Counted from the stretch's first letter, positions 27,717-36,789 are shown. The stretch: DNA of 64,000 bases from Rhizobium sophoriradicis (GCF_003939025.1 NZ_RQIH01000001.1:372001-436000), one strand, 5' to 3'. Numbers and translations: made by a program. The notes: generated by a model not told the origin, from the letters alone.

Positions 27717-28762
27717 CGCCTTATCCTGTATTGGGTGAAGAACAATGCAATCAGCATCGTCAGGAGCGACAGCGCCACCGTGACGTCGGCAATATAGGTC
27801 GGGATGCCGAGACCTCGGCTCATGCCGTCGGCGCCAACGAACATCGTGGCCGTGAAAATGGCGGCGAAGACAACGCCGAGCGGATTGAGATTGGCGAGCA
27901 TTGCGACGACGATACCGGCATAGCCGAAACCGGGCGACAGGTCGGTCGTCACGTAACCCTTGACGCCCATCACTTCAATTGCTCCCGCAAGACCTGCAAG
28001 CCCACCGGAGAGACAGGCAACCTTCACCAGTGTTCTTCCGAGCGGCACACCAGCAAAAACCGCACCGGCAGGGTTAAGGCCCGCGGCCCGCGACTGCATC
28101 CCAAATACGGTGCGGGACTGGACGAAGTGGACGGCGACCGCCAGGGCAATCGCAATCGCCAAACCGATATGCAGGCGCGAGCGCGCGATCAGCTTCGGCA
28201 GCATGGCATGATCGCTGACCGATTGCGACTGCGGCCAGCCGAAGGCGAGCGGATCCTTGAGGACGCCATCGATCAGCATCGAGACGAAAAGCACGGCGAT
28301 GAAATTCATAAGCAGGCTGGTGACGACCTCATCGACGGAAAAGCGCAGTCTTAGCCACAGCGGGAGCAAAATCAGCACCATGCCGGCGATCGTACCAATC
28401 AGCAGCAGCAGCGGAATAAGAATGGGTGCCGGAAGAGCGCCGAGCAGTTTCGAGCTTGCCGCCGCAACGGCGATGGCGCCGAGATAGAACTGGCCCTCGG
28501 CACCGATATTCCAGAGCCGCGCCCGGAAGGCAACGGCGGCGGCAAGTCCGGTCAGCATCAGCGGCGTTGCCCGCGTCAAGGTTTCGGTCGCCGAAAGCCG
28601 CGAGCCGAAGGCGCCGGTCAGGATGCGCCAATAGGCATCGAGAACAGGTGCGCCGGCGATCGAAATCAAGATCCCCGCCAGCGCTAGCGCCGCGATGACG
28701 GCGATAACGGGTGTGACGATCAGCAGATAAAGCGGGCGGTGCTCGCGGCGCTCAAATCGCAT
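27713..28762 (-). CDS. BMP-type ABC transporter permease (YufP-like)
   Basis: A 349-aa permease with about nine membrane segments and the typical AFRARLWNIGAEGQFYLGA motif, characteristic of nucleoside or ribose-like importers. It overlaps the ATPase gene by 11 bases at its start and the second permease at its end, as expected for a coupled complex. Confidence 0.91.
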   Translation of the reverse strand: MRFERREHRPLYLLIVTPVIAVIAALALAGILISIAGAPVLDAYWRILTGAFGSRLSATETLTRATPLMLTGLAAAVAFRARLWNIGAEGQFYLGAIAVAAASSKLLGALPAPILIPLLLLIGTIAGMVLILLPLWLRLRFSVDEVVTSLLMNFIAVLFVSMLIDGVLKDPLAFGWPQSQSVSDHAMLPKLIARSRLHIGLAIAIALAVAVHFVQSRTVFGMQSRAAGLNPAGAVFAGVPLGRTLVKVACLSGGLAGLAGAIEVMGVKGYVTTDLSPGFGYAGIVVAMLANLNPLGVVFAAIFTATMFVGADGMSRGLGIPTYIADVTVALSLLTMLIALFFTQYRIRR

Positions 28763-30284
28763 GATCGGCCTCGCGGGTCTCTTGCCATTCGCCAGCCATC
28801 ATCAGCCCCAGTCTGCGGGCGTCGGCGCCATCGGCGTCGACGGGCGGCGACAGCCGGCCGCCGACGATCGCCTGTATGCGATCTGCAAGCGCAATCACCT
28901 CGTCAAGATCCTCCGAGATCAGCAGCACCGCAGTCCCCTGCCGGCGGGCGTCGAGCAGGCGCGCATGCACGGCGGCCACGGCGCCTTCGTCGAGGCCGCG
29001 GGCAGGCTGGGCGGCAATCAGAATGCGCGGCAGCCGATAGAGGCTGCGCCCCAGGATGAGCTTTTGCATATTGCCGCCGGAGAGCAGCCGCGTGCGGATC
29101 GCCGGGCCGCCGCCGCGAACGTCGAAGCCGTCGATGATCTCGCGCGCGAAGGCCATGCCTGCCTTGCGGTTGACGAGGCCGTGGCGCGAGAAGGCCGGCG
29201 AGGCGATGCGCTCCAGCACGGCGTTTTCCCAGATGGCCATTTCCCCGATCACGCCCTCATGGTTGCGGTCCTCGGGAATGCGGCCGATGCCGGCTTCGAC
29301 GACATCGGCGACGCCAAGATCGCCGACCAGCTCCCCGAACAGCCTGAGGTCGCCGCCGCTGCGCGCCAGCGTGCCGGAAAGAAGATGGGCCAATGCCGCC
29401 TGGCCATTGCCCGAGACGCCGATAATGCCGAGGATCTCTCCCTGATGCAGCCGGAAGCTGATCGATTTGAGGCGATCGATGCCGCCGGTTCGCACGGTCA
29501 CGCCTGAAGCTTCGAGCGCAACGGCGCCGGGTGCCGACGGTTCGCGCACGGGCCGCATCACGCGGTGCCCGACCATCAGCTCGGCGAGTTCCGCCTTGCT
29601 GGTTTCCGACGCCCGGCGCTCAGCGACCATCTTGCCTGCGCGCAGCACGACGATGCGGTCAGCCGCCGCCATCACCTCGTCGAGCTTATGCGAGATGAAG
29701 ATCAGCGACAGGCCCTGGCGGGCCATTTCCTTCAGGGTCGCAAACAGCCGCTCGGCTTCGATGTTGGTCAGCACCGCCGTCGGCTCGTCGAGGATCAGGA
29801 TGCGGGCATCATTGTAGAGCGCCTTGAGGATTTCCACCCGCTGCTGCTCGCCGACCGAAAGGTCGCCAAGACGGGCATTCGGATCGACCTGCAGGCCGAA
29901 GCGCTCCGATATCGCCAGGAGTTTCTTGCGTGCCGCCGATGTTGCCGATCGCCAGGACCAAAGTCCTTCCGTGCCGGTCATGACGTTTTCGAGAACGGTC
30001 AGATTGGGCGCGAGCGAGAAATGCTGATGCACCATGCCGACGCCGGCGCGGATCGCCGCGCGCGGCTTGCCCTGCGGCAACTCGGCGCCGTCGATCAGAA
30101 TTCGGCCGGCATCAGGCACGTAGTGGCCGAAAAGGATGCTCATCAGCGTGGTCTTGCCCGCGCCGTTCTCGCCGAGCAGAGCGACGACCTCGCCCTTGGC
30201 CAGCGTCATGGAAATATTGTCATTGGCAAGATTGGCGCCGAACCGTTTGCTGACACCGACAATTTCGAGAACGGGCCCCGTCAT
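28752..30284 (-). CDS. BMP-type ABC transporter ATPase, two fused domains (YufO-like)
   Basis: A 510-aa ATPase with two nucleotide-binding halves. The first has Walker A GENGAGKTT (38-46), signature LSVGEQQRVEILKAL and Walker B ILILDEPTAVL. The second has a degenerate Walker A region (GVSGNGQAAL) and LLSGGNMQKLILGR, the usual pattern for sugar/nucleoside ATPases of this type. The ATG at 30284 overlaps the amidase stop as ATGA; the in-frame ATG at 30320 is inside the amidase gene. Confidence 0.93.
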   Translation of the reverse strand: MTGPVLEIVGVSKRFGANLANDNISMTLAKGEVVALLGENGAGKTTLMSILFGHYVPDAGRILIDGAELPQGKPRAAIRAGVGMVHQHFSLAPNLTVLENVMTGTEGLWSWRSATSAARKKLLAISERFGLQVDPNARLGDLSVGEQQRVEILKALYNDARILILDEPTAVLTNIEAERLFATLKEMARQGLSLIFISHKLDEVMAAADRIVVLRAGKMVAERRASETSKAELAELMVGHRVMRPVREPSAPGAVALEASGVTVRTGGIDRLKSISFRLHQGEILGIIGVSGNGQAALAHLLSGTLARSGGDLRLFGELVGDLGVADVVEAGIGRIPEDRNHEGVIGEMAIWENAVLERIASPAFSRHGLVNRKAGMAFAREIIDGFDVRGGGPAIRTRLLSGGNMQKLILGRSLYRLPRILIAAQPARGLDEGAVAAVHARLLDARRQGTAVLLISEDLDEVIALADRIQAIVGGRLSPPVDADGADARRLGLMMAGEWQETREADHAI

Positions 30285-31693
30285 GACGGCAACCCCGCCA
30301 CCGGAAAACGGTGCTGCCATCGGCCCTCCGCCTCCAGGCGTGCCGCAAGCGACAAAAGCCCCGGCTCGTGACCCATCGGCATCATCAGCTGCACCGGCAG
30401 CGGCATGGCCAGCTCATCCTGTCCGAAAGGCAGCGTCAAAGCAGGAAAACCCGAAACATTGGCAAGGCAGGCAAGCGGCGCAAACGCGGTCATTCGCTCC
30501 AGATGCAGATCGGTGTCGGCATGATCGGACGGAAACGAGCCGATCGCAAGAGGCGCGGAGGCGAGCATCGGCATCAGGATGCAGTCGACTTTGTCGAACA
30601 GCGCCCAGAGAGCGTGGCTCACCAGGACAGCATCGTTCAGCGTTTTCCAGAGTTCGGTTGCCGAGAGCGCTCGTCCGCGTATGGCGAAAGCCTGCGTGAG
30701 GGGCTCGGCCCTGCTTTCCTCAAGGGCTGCCGCCTTGATCAGCGCGGCGAGGTTGACGGAAACGATATCGGCGAAGGCACGGCTGCTGGCGGCAACACTC
30801 CATTCGAAGTCGGCCCAGGCCAAGGGAACGATGACGTGTCCGTCCGTTTCGAGCACACGCGCGGCGTCCGCGACGGCTGCAAGGCGGCGATCCTCGGTCG
30901 GATAGGCCGGCCCGGTGTCGGTCAACAGGCCGATCCGCAGACGGCCGGCATCGACATCGGCGGGAGAGGGATCCGGAACGGGGCCGCGTGCATTGCCGCT
31001 CAGCCGGTCGAAAATCAGCGCCGTATCCCGCACCGAGCGGCAGACCGCCAGTTCACTCGCGATGCCGGCAAGGTGGTTGCCGAAAGAGGGTCCGCAGGGG
31101 ATAGCGCCGCGGGTCGGCTTCATTCCGACAAGGCCGCAACAGGCAGCGGGCACGCGGATCGAGCCGCCGGCATCGGTGGCATGGGCAATCGCGACGATCC
31201 CGGCGGCAACCGCTGCCGCCGCACCGCCGGACGAGCCGCCGGCGGTGCGCGTGGGATCGAGCGGGTTGCGACAGACGGGCCCCACCGCCGGTTCGCTGGC
31301 AAGCGAAAGGCCGAATTCGGGGCTCGTCGTCAGGCCGAACAAACAGAAGCCGGCCTCGCGGAACCGCGAAGCGAGATCGGAATCGGCGTCGCCGCCCTTT
31401 CTCTCGAAGAGGCGGGAACCGGAGGTTACCGGCAGTCCGCGGAAGGGACCGCCCAGATCCTTCGCCAAGGCCGGTACGCCGGCAAAGGGCCGCGCCGAAA
31501 AATGCTGAGGCGCGCGCTGCCGCTCCCGGTCGCAGGCCTGCGCCGCGGCAAGACCCATGGCGCCGTCGAGATAGGCGATCGCGCCGAGCGGCGCATGCCG
31601 CGCCGCTGCCTGGAGGCAGATCTGCATCGCTTCGACAGCGCTCAGGCTGCCATGCCTGATCGCTGCCGCCAGTTCCGTCGCGTCGCCCTGCAT
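30281..31693 (-). CDS. amidase (amidase-signature family)
   Basis: A 470-aa amidase-signature hydrolase with a Ser-Ser-Lys triad: Lys78 (ALAKDL), a Ser in GGSSGG (152-157) and Ser178 (DAGGSIRVPA). It lies between the binding protein and ATPase genes of a BMP-type importer, an unusual place. It probably cleaves an amide or ureide bond in the imported compound or in its deamination or ring-opening product. The exact substrate is not visible. Confidence 0.88.
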   Translation of the reverse strand: MQGDATELAAAIRHGSLSAVEAMQICLQAAARHAPLGAIAYLDGAMGLAAAQACDRERQRAPQHFSARPFAGVPALAKDLGGPFRGLPVTSGSRLFERKGGDADSDLASRFREAGFCLFGLTTSPEFGLSLASEPAVGPVCRNPLDPTRTAGGSSGGAAAAVAAGIVAIAHATDAGGSIRVPAACCGLVGMKPTRGAIPCGPSFGNHLAGIASELAVCRSVRDTALIFDRLSGNARGPVPDPSPADVDAGRLRIGLLTDTGPAYPTEDRRLAAVADAARVLETDGHVIVPLAWADFEWSVAASSRAFADIVSVNLAALIKAAALEESRAEPLTQAFAIRGRALSATELWKTLNDAVLVSHALWALFDKVDCILMPMLASAPLAIGSFPSDHADTDLHLERMTAFAPLACLANVSGFPALTLPFGQDELAMPLPVQLMMPMGHEPGLLSLAARLEAEGRWQHRFPVAGLPS

Positions 31694-31701
31694 CAGCCGA
31701 A

Positions 31702-32688
31702 CTACTTCGGCTCTTCCATCATCTTCGGGACCTCGAAGGTGCCGGCCTTGATCTCCGCCCGCTTGGCTTCCATCGCCGCCTCAGCCTCGGCAGGCGCAAC
31801 ACCCTTGACGAAGACGATGTCGCTGCCGCCTTCCTTCATCAGGCCGTAGGACGTGTAGTTCCTACCGACCGGTTTGCCGGCGGCGACATCGGCAATCGCT
31901 GCATTGAGGATCGGGCGGAAATACCACATGGCATTGGCAAACACCGTATCGGGATAACGCGGCGTGTAATCGACCAGCGAACCGACCGACTTGATGCCGC
32001 GTTCCTTGGCGGCATCGGCCGTGCCGATGCGCTCGCCGAACAGGATATCGGCGCCGGCGTCGATCTGGGCAAGACCGGCCTCGCGGGCCTTCGGCGGATC
32101 GAAGAAGGTGCCGATGAACGAGACCAGGTGCTTGGCGTTGGGATTGACAGCCTTGACGCCCGCGGCAAAGGCGTTGATCAGCATGTTGACCTCGGGGATC
32201 GGAATGGCGCCGACCGAACCGACGACGTTCGACTTGGTCATCTTGCCCGCAAGCATGCCGGCCAGATAGGCGCCGTCATGATTCCACGTGCCGAAGACGC
32301 CGAAATTGTCACCGGCCTGCTCGCCGCTCGAACCCAGCACGAAAGCGGTCTCCGGATAATCGGCCGCGACCTGCCGGGCCTCCTTCTCCACCGCATAGGC
32401 TTCGCCGATGATCAGCTTGTTGCCCTGTTCGGCATATTCGCGCATGGCGCGCGGATAATCAGTGCCTGAGACACCTTCGGAGAAGACATATTCGATGACG
32501 CCCTCCTTGGCAGCGTCCTGAAGGGCATTGTGAAGACAGGAATTCCAGGCGTTTTCAACCGGCGACGCATGAATGCCGGCAACTTTCAGCGGGGCGGCAG
32601 CCCTTGCGAGCGGGGCCAGGCTGCTCACTCCGAGCGCAATGCCCGATGCGATCACTGCCCGGCGCGAAATCAGCATGTCTTTGGTCAT
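31702..32688 (-). CDS. BMP-family ABC substrate-binding protein
   Basis: A 328-aa binding protein of the BMP/PnrA (nucleoside-binding) family. It has a twin-arginine-like signal (LISRRAVIASGIALGVSS) and cleavage near residue 30 (ARA/AAP). The mature protein shows the BMP pattern, with FVLGSSGEQAGDNFGVF and VGAIPIPEVN. The start at 32688 has GGGGAGCA upstream. It is first in the operon amidase, ATPase, two permeases, deaminase. Family members bind purine nucleosides or related compounds; the deaminase suggests a pyrimidine or modified base here. Confidence 0.9.
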   Translation of the reverse strand: MTKDMLISRRAVIASGIALGVSSLAPLARAAAPLKVAGIHASPVENAWNSCLHNALQDAAKEGVIEYVFSEGVSGTDYPRAMREYAEQGNKLIIGEAYAVEKEARQVAADYPETAFVLGSSGEQAGDNFGVFGTWNHDGAYLAGMLAGKMTKSNVVGSVGAIPIPEVNMLINAFAAGVKAVNPNAKHLVSFIGTFFDPPKAREAGLAQIDAGADILFGERIGTADAAKERGIKSVGSLVDYTPRYPDTVFANAMWYFRPILNAAIADVAAGKPVGRNYTSYGLMKEGGSDIVFVKGVAPAEAEAAMEAKRAEIKAGTFEVPKMMEEPK

Positions 32689-33026
32689 CAATTGCTCCCC
32701 TTTTTTACCATCTGGTTCAAAAATCATAGTAGCGCCTAAAAAGGTGTCAAGGAGAGAACAGGCTTAAAAATCAGGCTGATCGACTGCTTGGGCTCTTTCG
32801 TCGGCCGCCGATTTTTTTGGATGCCTGCATGGCGCCGCGACTTGGCGGAAAGAACGCGGCGCGGCAGGCTGCACCCCGATGCGGTCGCGCTTCCCGGTTG
32901 AGAATTTCCCTTCCAACGAGCGCCTCCGTCGTTTGACAAGATGATAGCTCGGACCGGATCTGCAGGGCTTGGCGCGACGATATTTGCAGGATATGCAGGA
33001 GAACTGTTGGGTTGGGGAACAAGGGA
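32689..33026. other. intergenic region, 338 bases
   Basis: It holds the strong minus-strand promoter of the BMP operon at 32723-32750. Beyond that I see no convincing gene; the long minus-strand open frame crossing it lacks family features. The right part leads into the phosphatidyltransferase remnant starting at 33027. Confidence 0.6.
32723..32750 (-). promoter_or_regulatory. sigma-70 promoter of the BMP-type operon
   Basis: On the minus strand a perfect -35 TTGACA (32750-32745) and a near-consensus -10 TATGAT (32728-32723) are 16 bases apart. Transcription would start near 32716, leaving a leader of about 28 bases before the binding-protein ATG at 32688. That is too short for a riboswitch. 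Confidence 0.75.
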
Positions 33027-33245
33027 ATGGGTGAAGAACAGGACGCCTCGCGGCGACCGATCGCGAGCCGGTCATCGTCCTGGACGATCGCCCTGAGCGC
33101 GTGGCTGACGCGCATCGGCGTCACGCCGACCAGCTTAGCCAGCCATTGCTCGCTGATCCTGACCTCGGCCATCATCGCGGCCGGAAGCCTCGTCACCTGC
33201 ATCACCCGCACGACAACGCTTGCCCGTTCGCTGGAGCGATCATGA
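33027..33245 (+). pseudogene. remnant of a CDP-alcohol phosphatidyltransferase gene (core deleted)
   Basis: A 72-codon open frame that starts with a sequence resembling the N-terminus of CDP-alcohol phosphatidyltransferases (RRPIASRSSSWTIALSAWL, then TRIGVTPTSLAS). The catalytic motif DG-x2-AR...G-x3-D-x3-D is absent and the frame ends after about 30 more residues. Its stop overlaps the plsC start (ATGA), as expected of the original gene end. The simplest reading is an internal deletion that kept both ends. TTG 33012 is an alternative start. In related rhizobia a full gene of this family is, as I recall, found before plsC-cdsA. Confidence 0.45.
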
Positions 33246-33862
33246 CCGCGTTCGTCCGTCGCCTCCTTGTGCTGTTCGTCCGTATCATGGTCGGCGCCCG
33301 CAGCGAGTGGCGGGGCTGCACGCCCGACACGCGCCGCCGCATCTATTTCGCCAACCACAACAGCCATGTCGATACGGTCGCCGTCATGGCCGCCCTGCCG
33401 TATCAGGTGCGGCGGCTGACCCATCCGGTTGCGGCGCGCGACTATTGGGGAACCAGCGCCTTTCGCCGTTTCATTGCGGAGAAGGGCCTGCGCGCCGTTC
33501 TGATAGACCGCAAGCCTCTGCCTGATAGCAACCCGCTGGAGCCGCTCGAGCGGCTGCTCGAAGAGGGGCGTTCGATCCTGATTTTTCCGGAAGGCACGAG
33601 AAGCGCCACCGAAGAGATTGCCCCGTTCCGCAGCGGCATCTATCGCCTTGCCTGCCGTTTCCCCGATGTCGATCTCGTGCCGATCCATCTCGACAATCTG
33701 CAGCGCATCCTGCCGAAGGGAAGCATACTGATCGTGCCGATCACCTGCACGGCGCGTTTCGGCAAGCCGCTGCGCGTCGAACCGGGCGAAGGCAAGGATG
33801 CATTTCTCGCCCGCGCCCGCGCCGCGATCATTGAGTTGGCAGACGGGGGGCGCGTCGCATGA
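33242..33862 (+). CDS. plsC: 1-acyl-sn-glycerol-3-phosphate acyltransferase
   Basis: A 206-aa PlsC-family acyltransferase that makes phosphatidic acid or a related acylated product at the inner membrane. It shows the HX4D catalytic motif NHNSHVD (His39, Asp44) and FPEGTR (115-120). A hydrophobic N-terminus (residues 5-18) can anchor it. The start overlaps the preceding remnant's stop and its own stop overlaps cdsA, so a phospholipid operon is likely. This may be a second copy rather than the housekeeping gene, because it is short and lies among accessory genes. Confidence 0.87.
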   Translation: MTAFVRRLLVLFVRIMVGARSEWRGCTPDTRRRIYFANHNSHVDTVAVMAALPYQVRRLTHPVAARDYWGTSAFRRFIAEKGLRAVLIDRKPLPDSNPLEPLERLLEEGRSILIFPEGTRSATEEIAPFRSGIYRLACRFPDVDLVPIHLDNLQRILPKGSILIVPITCTARFGKPLRVEPGEGKDAFLARARAAIIELADGGRVA

Positions 33863-34788
33863 CTAGCTTTTTCTCCATCGTCCTTGCCGCGATCCTCGGC
33901 CTGCTCGCCGTCGCCTCCGCCATCGGTTTCATCCTACAGCGGCGCGCGAGCGAACTCGGCTCCGTCGCCACTGTGCAGAACCTCAATGCCCGCATCCGCT
34001 CCTGGTGGATCATGGTCGCGGTCTTCGGCGGCGCGATTCTGCTCGGCGACACGGCGGTGGTCATCCTCTTCGCATTCCTGTCCTTCATGGCGCTTCGCGA
34101 ATTCTGGACGCTGACGCCGTCACGGCGCGGCGACCACCAGGCGCTGTTCCTATCCTTCTTCGTCGTCCTACCGCTGCAATATGTGTTGCTCGGAACATTG
34201 TGGTACGGCCTCTTTGCGATCTTCATTCCGGTCTATGCCTTCCTGATCCTGCCGGCGGTGGCGACGCTGACCGGTGACGTCAACGAGTTCCTGGCGCGGA
34301 CTGCCAGGGTGCAATGGGGATTGATGCTGACGGTCTACTCGATCAGCCACGCGCCCGCACTGCTGATGCTTGAGACCGGCACGCCGTCGGCACTTCTTCT
34401 CGTCTATCTCGTGATCGTCGTGCAGCTCAGCGACGTCTTCCAGTATGTGTGGGGCAAGCTTCTGGGAAAACATCGCTTCTCGCCGAACATCAGTCCATCG
34501 AAGACCCTCGAAGGCCTGATCGGCGGCGGCGCCTCGGCGATCCTGGTGGGAACGCTGCTCTATCGTCTGACGCCGTTCTCACCCCTGCAGGCGGCCGCCA
34601 TCAGCACCGTCATCGTCGTAGCCGGCTTCTTCGGCGGCTTCGTGCTCTCAGCCATCAAGCGCGATCTCAACGCCAAAGACTGGGGTTATGTGATCGAGGG
34701 CCATGGCGGCGTACTCGACCGGCTGGATTCTATCACCTTCGCCGCGCCACTGTTCTTCCATATCGTCCGCTACTGGTTCACGACATAG
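33859..34788 (+). CDS. cdsA: phosphatidate cytidylyltransferase
   Basis: A 309-aa, polytopic CdsA-family enzyme that converts phosphatidic acid and CTP to CDP-diacylglycerol. The C-terminal family signature is clear, with SAIKRDLNAKD then GHGGVLDRLD (about residues 265-291). About eight membrane segments are visible. It is coupled to plsC by a 4-base overlap, so the two catalyse successive steps. Confidence 0.92.
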   Translation: MTSFFSIVLAAILGLLAVASAIGFILQRRASELGSVATVQNLNARIRSWWIMVAVFGGAILLGDTAVVILFAFLSFMALREFWTLTPSRRGDHQALFLSFFVVLPLQYVLLGTLWYGLFAIFIPVYAFLILPAVATLTGDVNEFLARTARVQWGLMLTVYSISHAPALLMLETGTPSALLLVYLVIVVQLSDVFQYVWGKLLGKHRFSPNISPSKTLEGLIGGGASAILVGTLLYRLTPFSPLQAAAISTVIVVAGFFGGFVLSAIKRDLNAKDWGYVIEGHGGVLDRLDSITFAAPLFFHIVRYWFTT

Positions 34789-34806
34789 GCACGAGCCGCG
34801 GCCTCG

Positions 34807-35130
34807 TCAAAACCGTTCCAAATCCTCGAGACTTTCGACCAGCCGCTGCTGGACATCGCGCTCCTGCCTGGAAATGGCCGTCATCAGCCTGCCCATCGTT
34901 CCCCTGATACCATGAAGCTGATCGACCAGATCCATGACGACATCGACTCCGGCCTCGTTGACACCCATATCGCGCATGAGATCCAGGATCAGCCGCGCGC
35001 GGGCGATATCGGCATCGCGAAACTGTCGCTTTTCGCCTGAGATCTCCGGGATAAGCCAGCCCTGTTCGATCCAGAAATCGAGCTGGACCACATCGATTTG
35101 CAAGTAAAGACGGAACTCATGATCATCCAT
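34807..35130 (-). CDS. cbpM: chaperone modulator CbpM
   Basis: A 107-aa MerR-like small protein that, in E. coli, binds the J-domain of CbpA and inhibits its cochaperone activity. The N-terminal winged-helix-like segment (residues 5-50, with FWIEQGWLIP) and the helical C-terminus match CbpM in size and pattern. The start at 35130 is 2 bases after the cbpA stop. Confidence 0.88.
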   Translation of the reverse strand: MDDHEFRLYLQIDVVQLDFWIEQGWLIPEISGEKRQFRDADIARARLILDLMRDMGVNEAGVDVVMDLVDQLHGIRGTMGRLMTAISRQERDVQQRLVESLEDLERF

Positions 35131-35132
35131 GA

Positions 35133-36047
35133 TCAGGCCTCCATGTTCTTCCTCGGATCGTGTGGATGTGCCGCCGCCCATTCCTTCACCAGGGACGTCA
35201 GCCGTTCATCAGGCTGATCGGGCAAGACGATCTTCAGGGAGACATAGACGTCGCCGTGCCCGCCGCCGCGCTTCGGAACGCCCTTGCCCTTGAGGCGCAG
35301 GACTTTTCCGGTGTTGGAATGAGGCGGCAGCGTCAGATTGACAGGGCCTGAAGGCGTGGGGACGCGAACCTTGCCGCCGAGCACCGCTTCGCCGAGCGAA
35401 ATCGGCAGCTCCAGGCGGATGTCGTCGCCGTCGCGCGTGAAGAAGCGGTGTGGACGCACACGGATTTCGATGAGCGCATCGCCTGCCGGCCCGCCGCCAG
35501 CACCCGGCTCCCCCTTGCCGCGCAACCGCAAGGTTTGGCCGTCGCGCGTTCCCGGCGGGATCCCCACCTCTAGCGCGGGGCCATCCGGAAGCTTGACCTC
35601 GGTCCTGGTGCCGTTGATGGCCTCGAGAAAATCGACCTCCATTGAAAAGCGCCGGTCCTGGCCTTGGCTGCGCGCCCGGCCGCCGCCAGTGCGGCGTGAA
35701 AAGAAGCTCGCAAAGATGTCGTCGGCATCGCCGAAGTCTGCGAAGCCGGCGTTGCTGCGATAGGGATTATCGGTGCCGCCGGCCGAGGCATAGTCCCGAT
35801 AATAGCTGCGCTGCGCCCGCTCAGCGCCCGTCATATCGATCTCGCCGCGGTCGAAGCGTCCGCGCTTCTCTTCGTCGCTCAAAATCTCGTAGGCGGTCGA
35901 AATTTCCTTGAAACGCTCCTCGGCCTTCCGGTCGCCGGGGTTCAGGTCGGGGTGCAGCTTCTTGGCAAGCTTACGGAACGCGCTTTGAATATCCTTTTGC
36001 GACGCATCCCGCTTCACGCCCAGAAGCTCATAGGGATCCTGGCTCAT
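35133..36047 (-). CDS. cbpA: DnaJ-like curved-DNA-binding protein CbpA
   Basis: A 304-aa class II J-domain protein. The J-domain covers residues 3-70 with HPD at 32-34 (KKLHPDLNPGD), followed by a G/F-poor linker and two C-terminal substrate-binding domains (about 125-290). It lacks the DnaJ zinc-finger cysteines. It stimulates DnaK and, in E. coli, binds curved DNA. It is cotranscribed with its modulator cbpM. Confidence 0.93.
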   Translation of the reverse strand: MSQDPYELLGVKRDASQKDIQSAFRKLAKKLHPDLNPGDRKAEERFKEISTAYEILSDEEKRGRFDRGEIDMTGAERAQRSYYRDYASAGGTDNPYRSNAGFADFGDADDIFASFFSRRTGGGRARSQGQDRRFSMEVDFLEAINGTRTEVKLPDGPALEVGIPPGTRDGQTLRLRGKGEPGAGGGPAGDALIEIRVRPHRFFTRDGDDIRLELPISLGEAVLGGKVRVPTPSGPVNLTLPPHSNTGKVLRLKGKGVPKRGGGHGDVYVSLKIVLPDQPDERLTSLVKEWAAAHPHDPRKNMEA

Positions 36048-36138
36048 GCATGTCTCCGCTCAGGCAGCCAATTCTGCCGTTGATTTGCCTGAAATATAGG
36101 TGGTCAGGGCGCCGGAGGGGAGGGGAGGCTGTGGAGAG

Positions 36139-36594
36139 CTACAACAGCGCCCCGTCTTCCTGCAACTGATCGGGACGGCGATCGATGAGCACCGAGCAGC
36201 CCGCGTGGCGCACGACCTTCTCGACGATCGAGGAAAAGACGTAGTCGGTGATATCGGGGACATGCGATGACAGCAGGATGAGATCGGCCGATCTCTCCTT
36301 GGCGGCCGACGCGAGCATGGAGGCCGCAACGCCGATGCGAACCTCGACCGTTGCCGGAACACCCAATTCCCGACAGAGCGATACGAGCTTCCTTTCGGCG
36401 TCGGCCATCGCCGTCGTCTCGAATTCCTCCGGAAGATCCACGAGGTGGCGGTGCGGAATATTCTCGACGACGTGCAGGACGACGATGCTGCCGCCGTGGT
36501 CCAACAGCGCCGCCGCCCGGCGCAGGAGGCGGATTGCCGTTTCCCGGGAACCCATGCCGATGCCGCAGATGATCGTCCGATACATTGAGTTCAA
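36139..36594 (-). CDS. universal stress protein family (UspA-like)
   Basis: A single UspA domain of 151 aa (or 148 from Met4). The N-terminal strand (YRTIICGIGMG), VVLHVVE and the C-terminal strand SVLIDRRP fit the fold. The ATP-binding pattern G-x2-G-x9-G-S/T, normally just before the last strand, is absent: the segment reads SSHVPDITDYVFSSIVEKVV. It therefore probably belongs to the non-ATP-binding UspA-type group. Confidence 0.85.
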   Translation of the reverse strand: MNSMYRTIICGIGMGSRETAIRLLRRAAALLDHGGSIVVLHVVENIPHRHLVDLPEEFETTAMADAERKLVSLCRELGVPATVEVRIGVAASMLASAAKERSADLILLSSHVPDITDYVFSSIVEKVVRHAGCSVLIDRRPDQLQEDGALL

Positions 36595-36789
36595 TATTCC
36601 CGAATACGACTAGGCGCACCGATCATACCGGCGCCGGCCACCTCTGCTTTGACCGATATCAAGCAGAAATGCCGCAACATCGCAACGCAGGAAGCGGCCA
36701 TCTGGAGGGGCTCGGGGCGGATCGTCGCAGTTGACGGCACGGCCGTCGGCAATAGCTTTACCGCGATATCATCAATCATCGAGGTTCAC

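Noticed and set aside
32689..32720. Possible riboswitch in the leader of the BMP-type operon, as for purine transport genes
   Set aside because: The predicted transcript start leaves only about 28 bases before the start codon, too short for any known purine or preQ1 aptamer.
32771..33688. A long minus-strand open frame with a helix-turn-helix-like stretch (ISEQWLAKLVGVTPMRVSHA)
   Set aside because: It runs antisense through plsC, which has clear catalytic motifs, and through the plus-strand remnant that resembles a phosphatidyltransferase N-terminus. The HTH resemblance is probably a shadow of that sequence.
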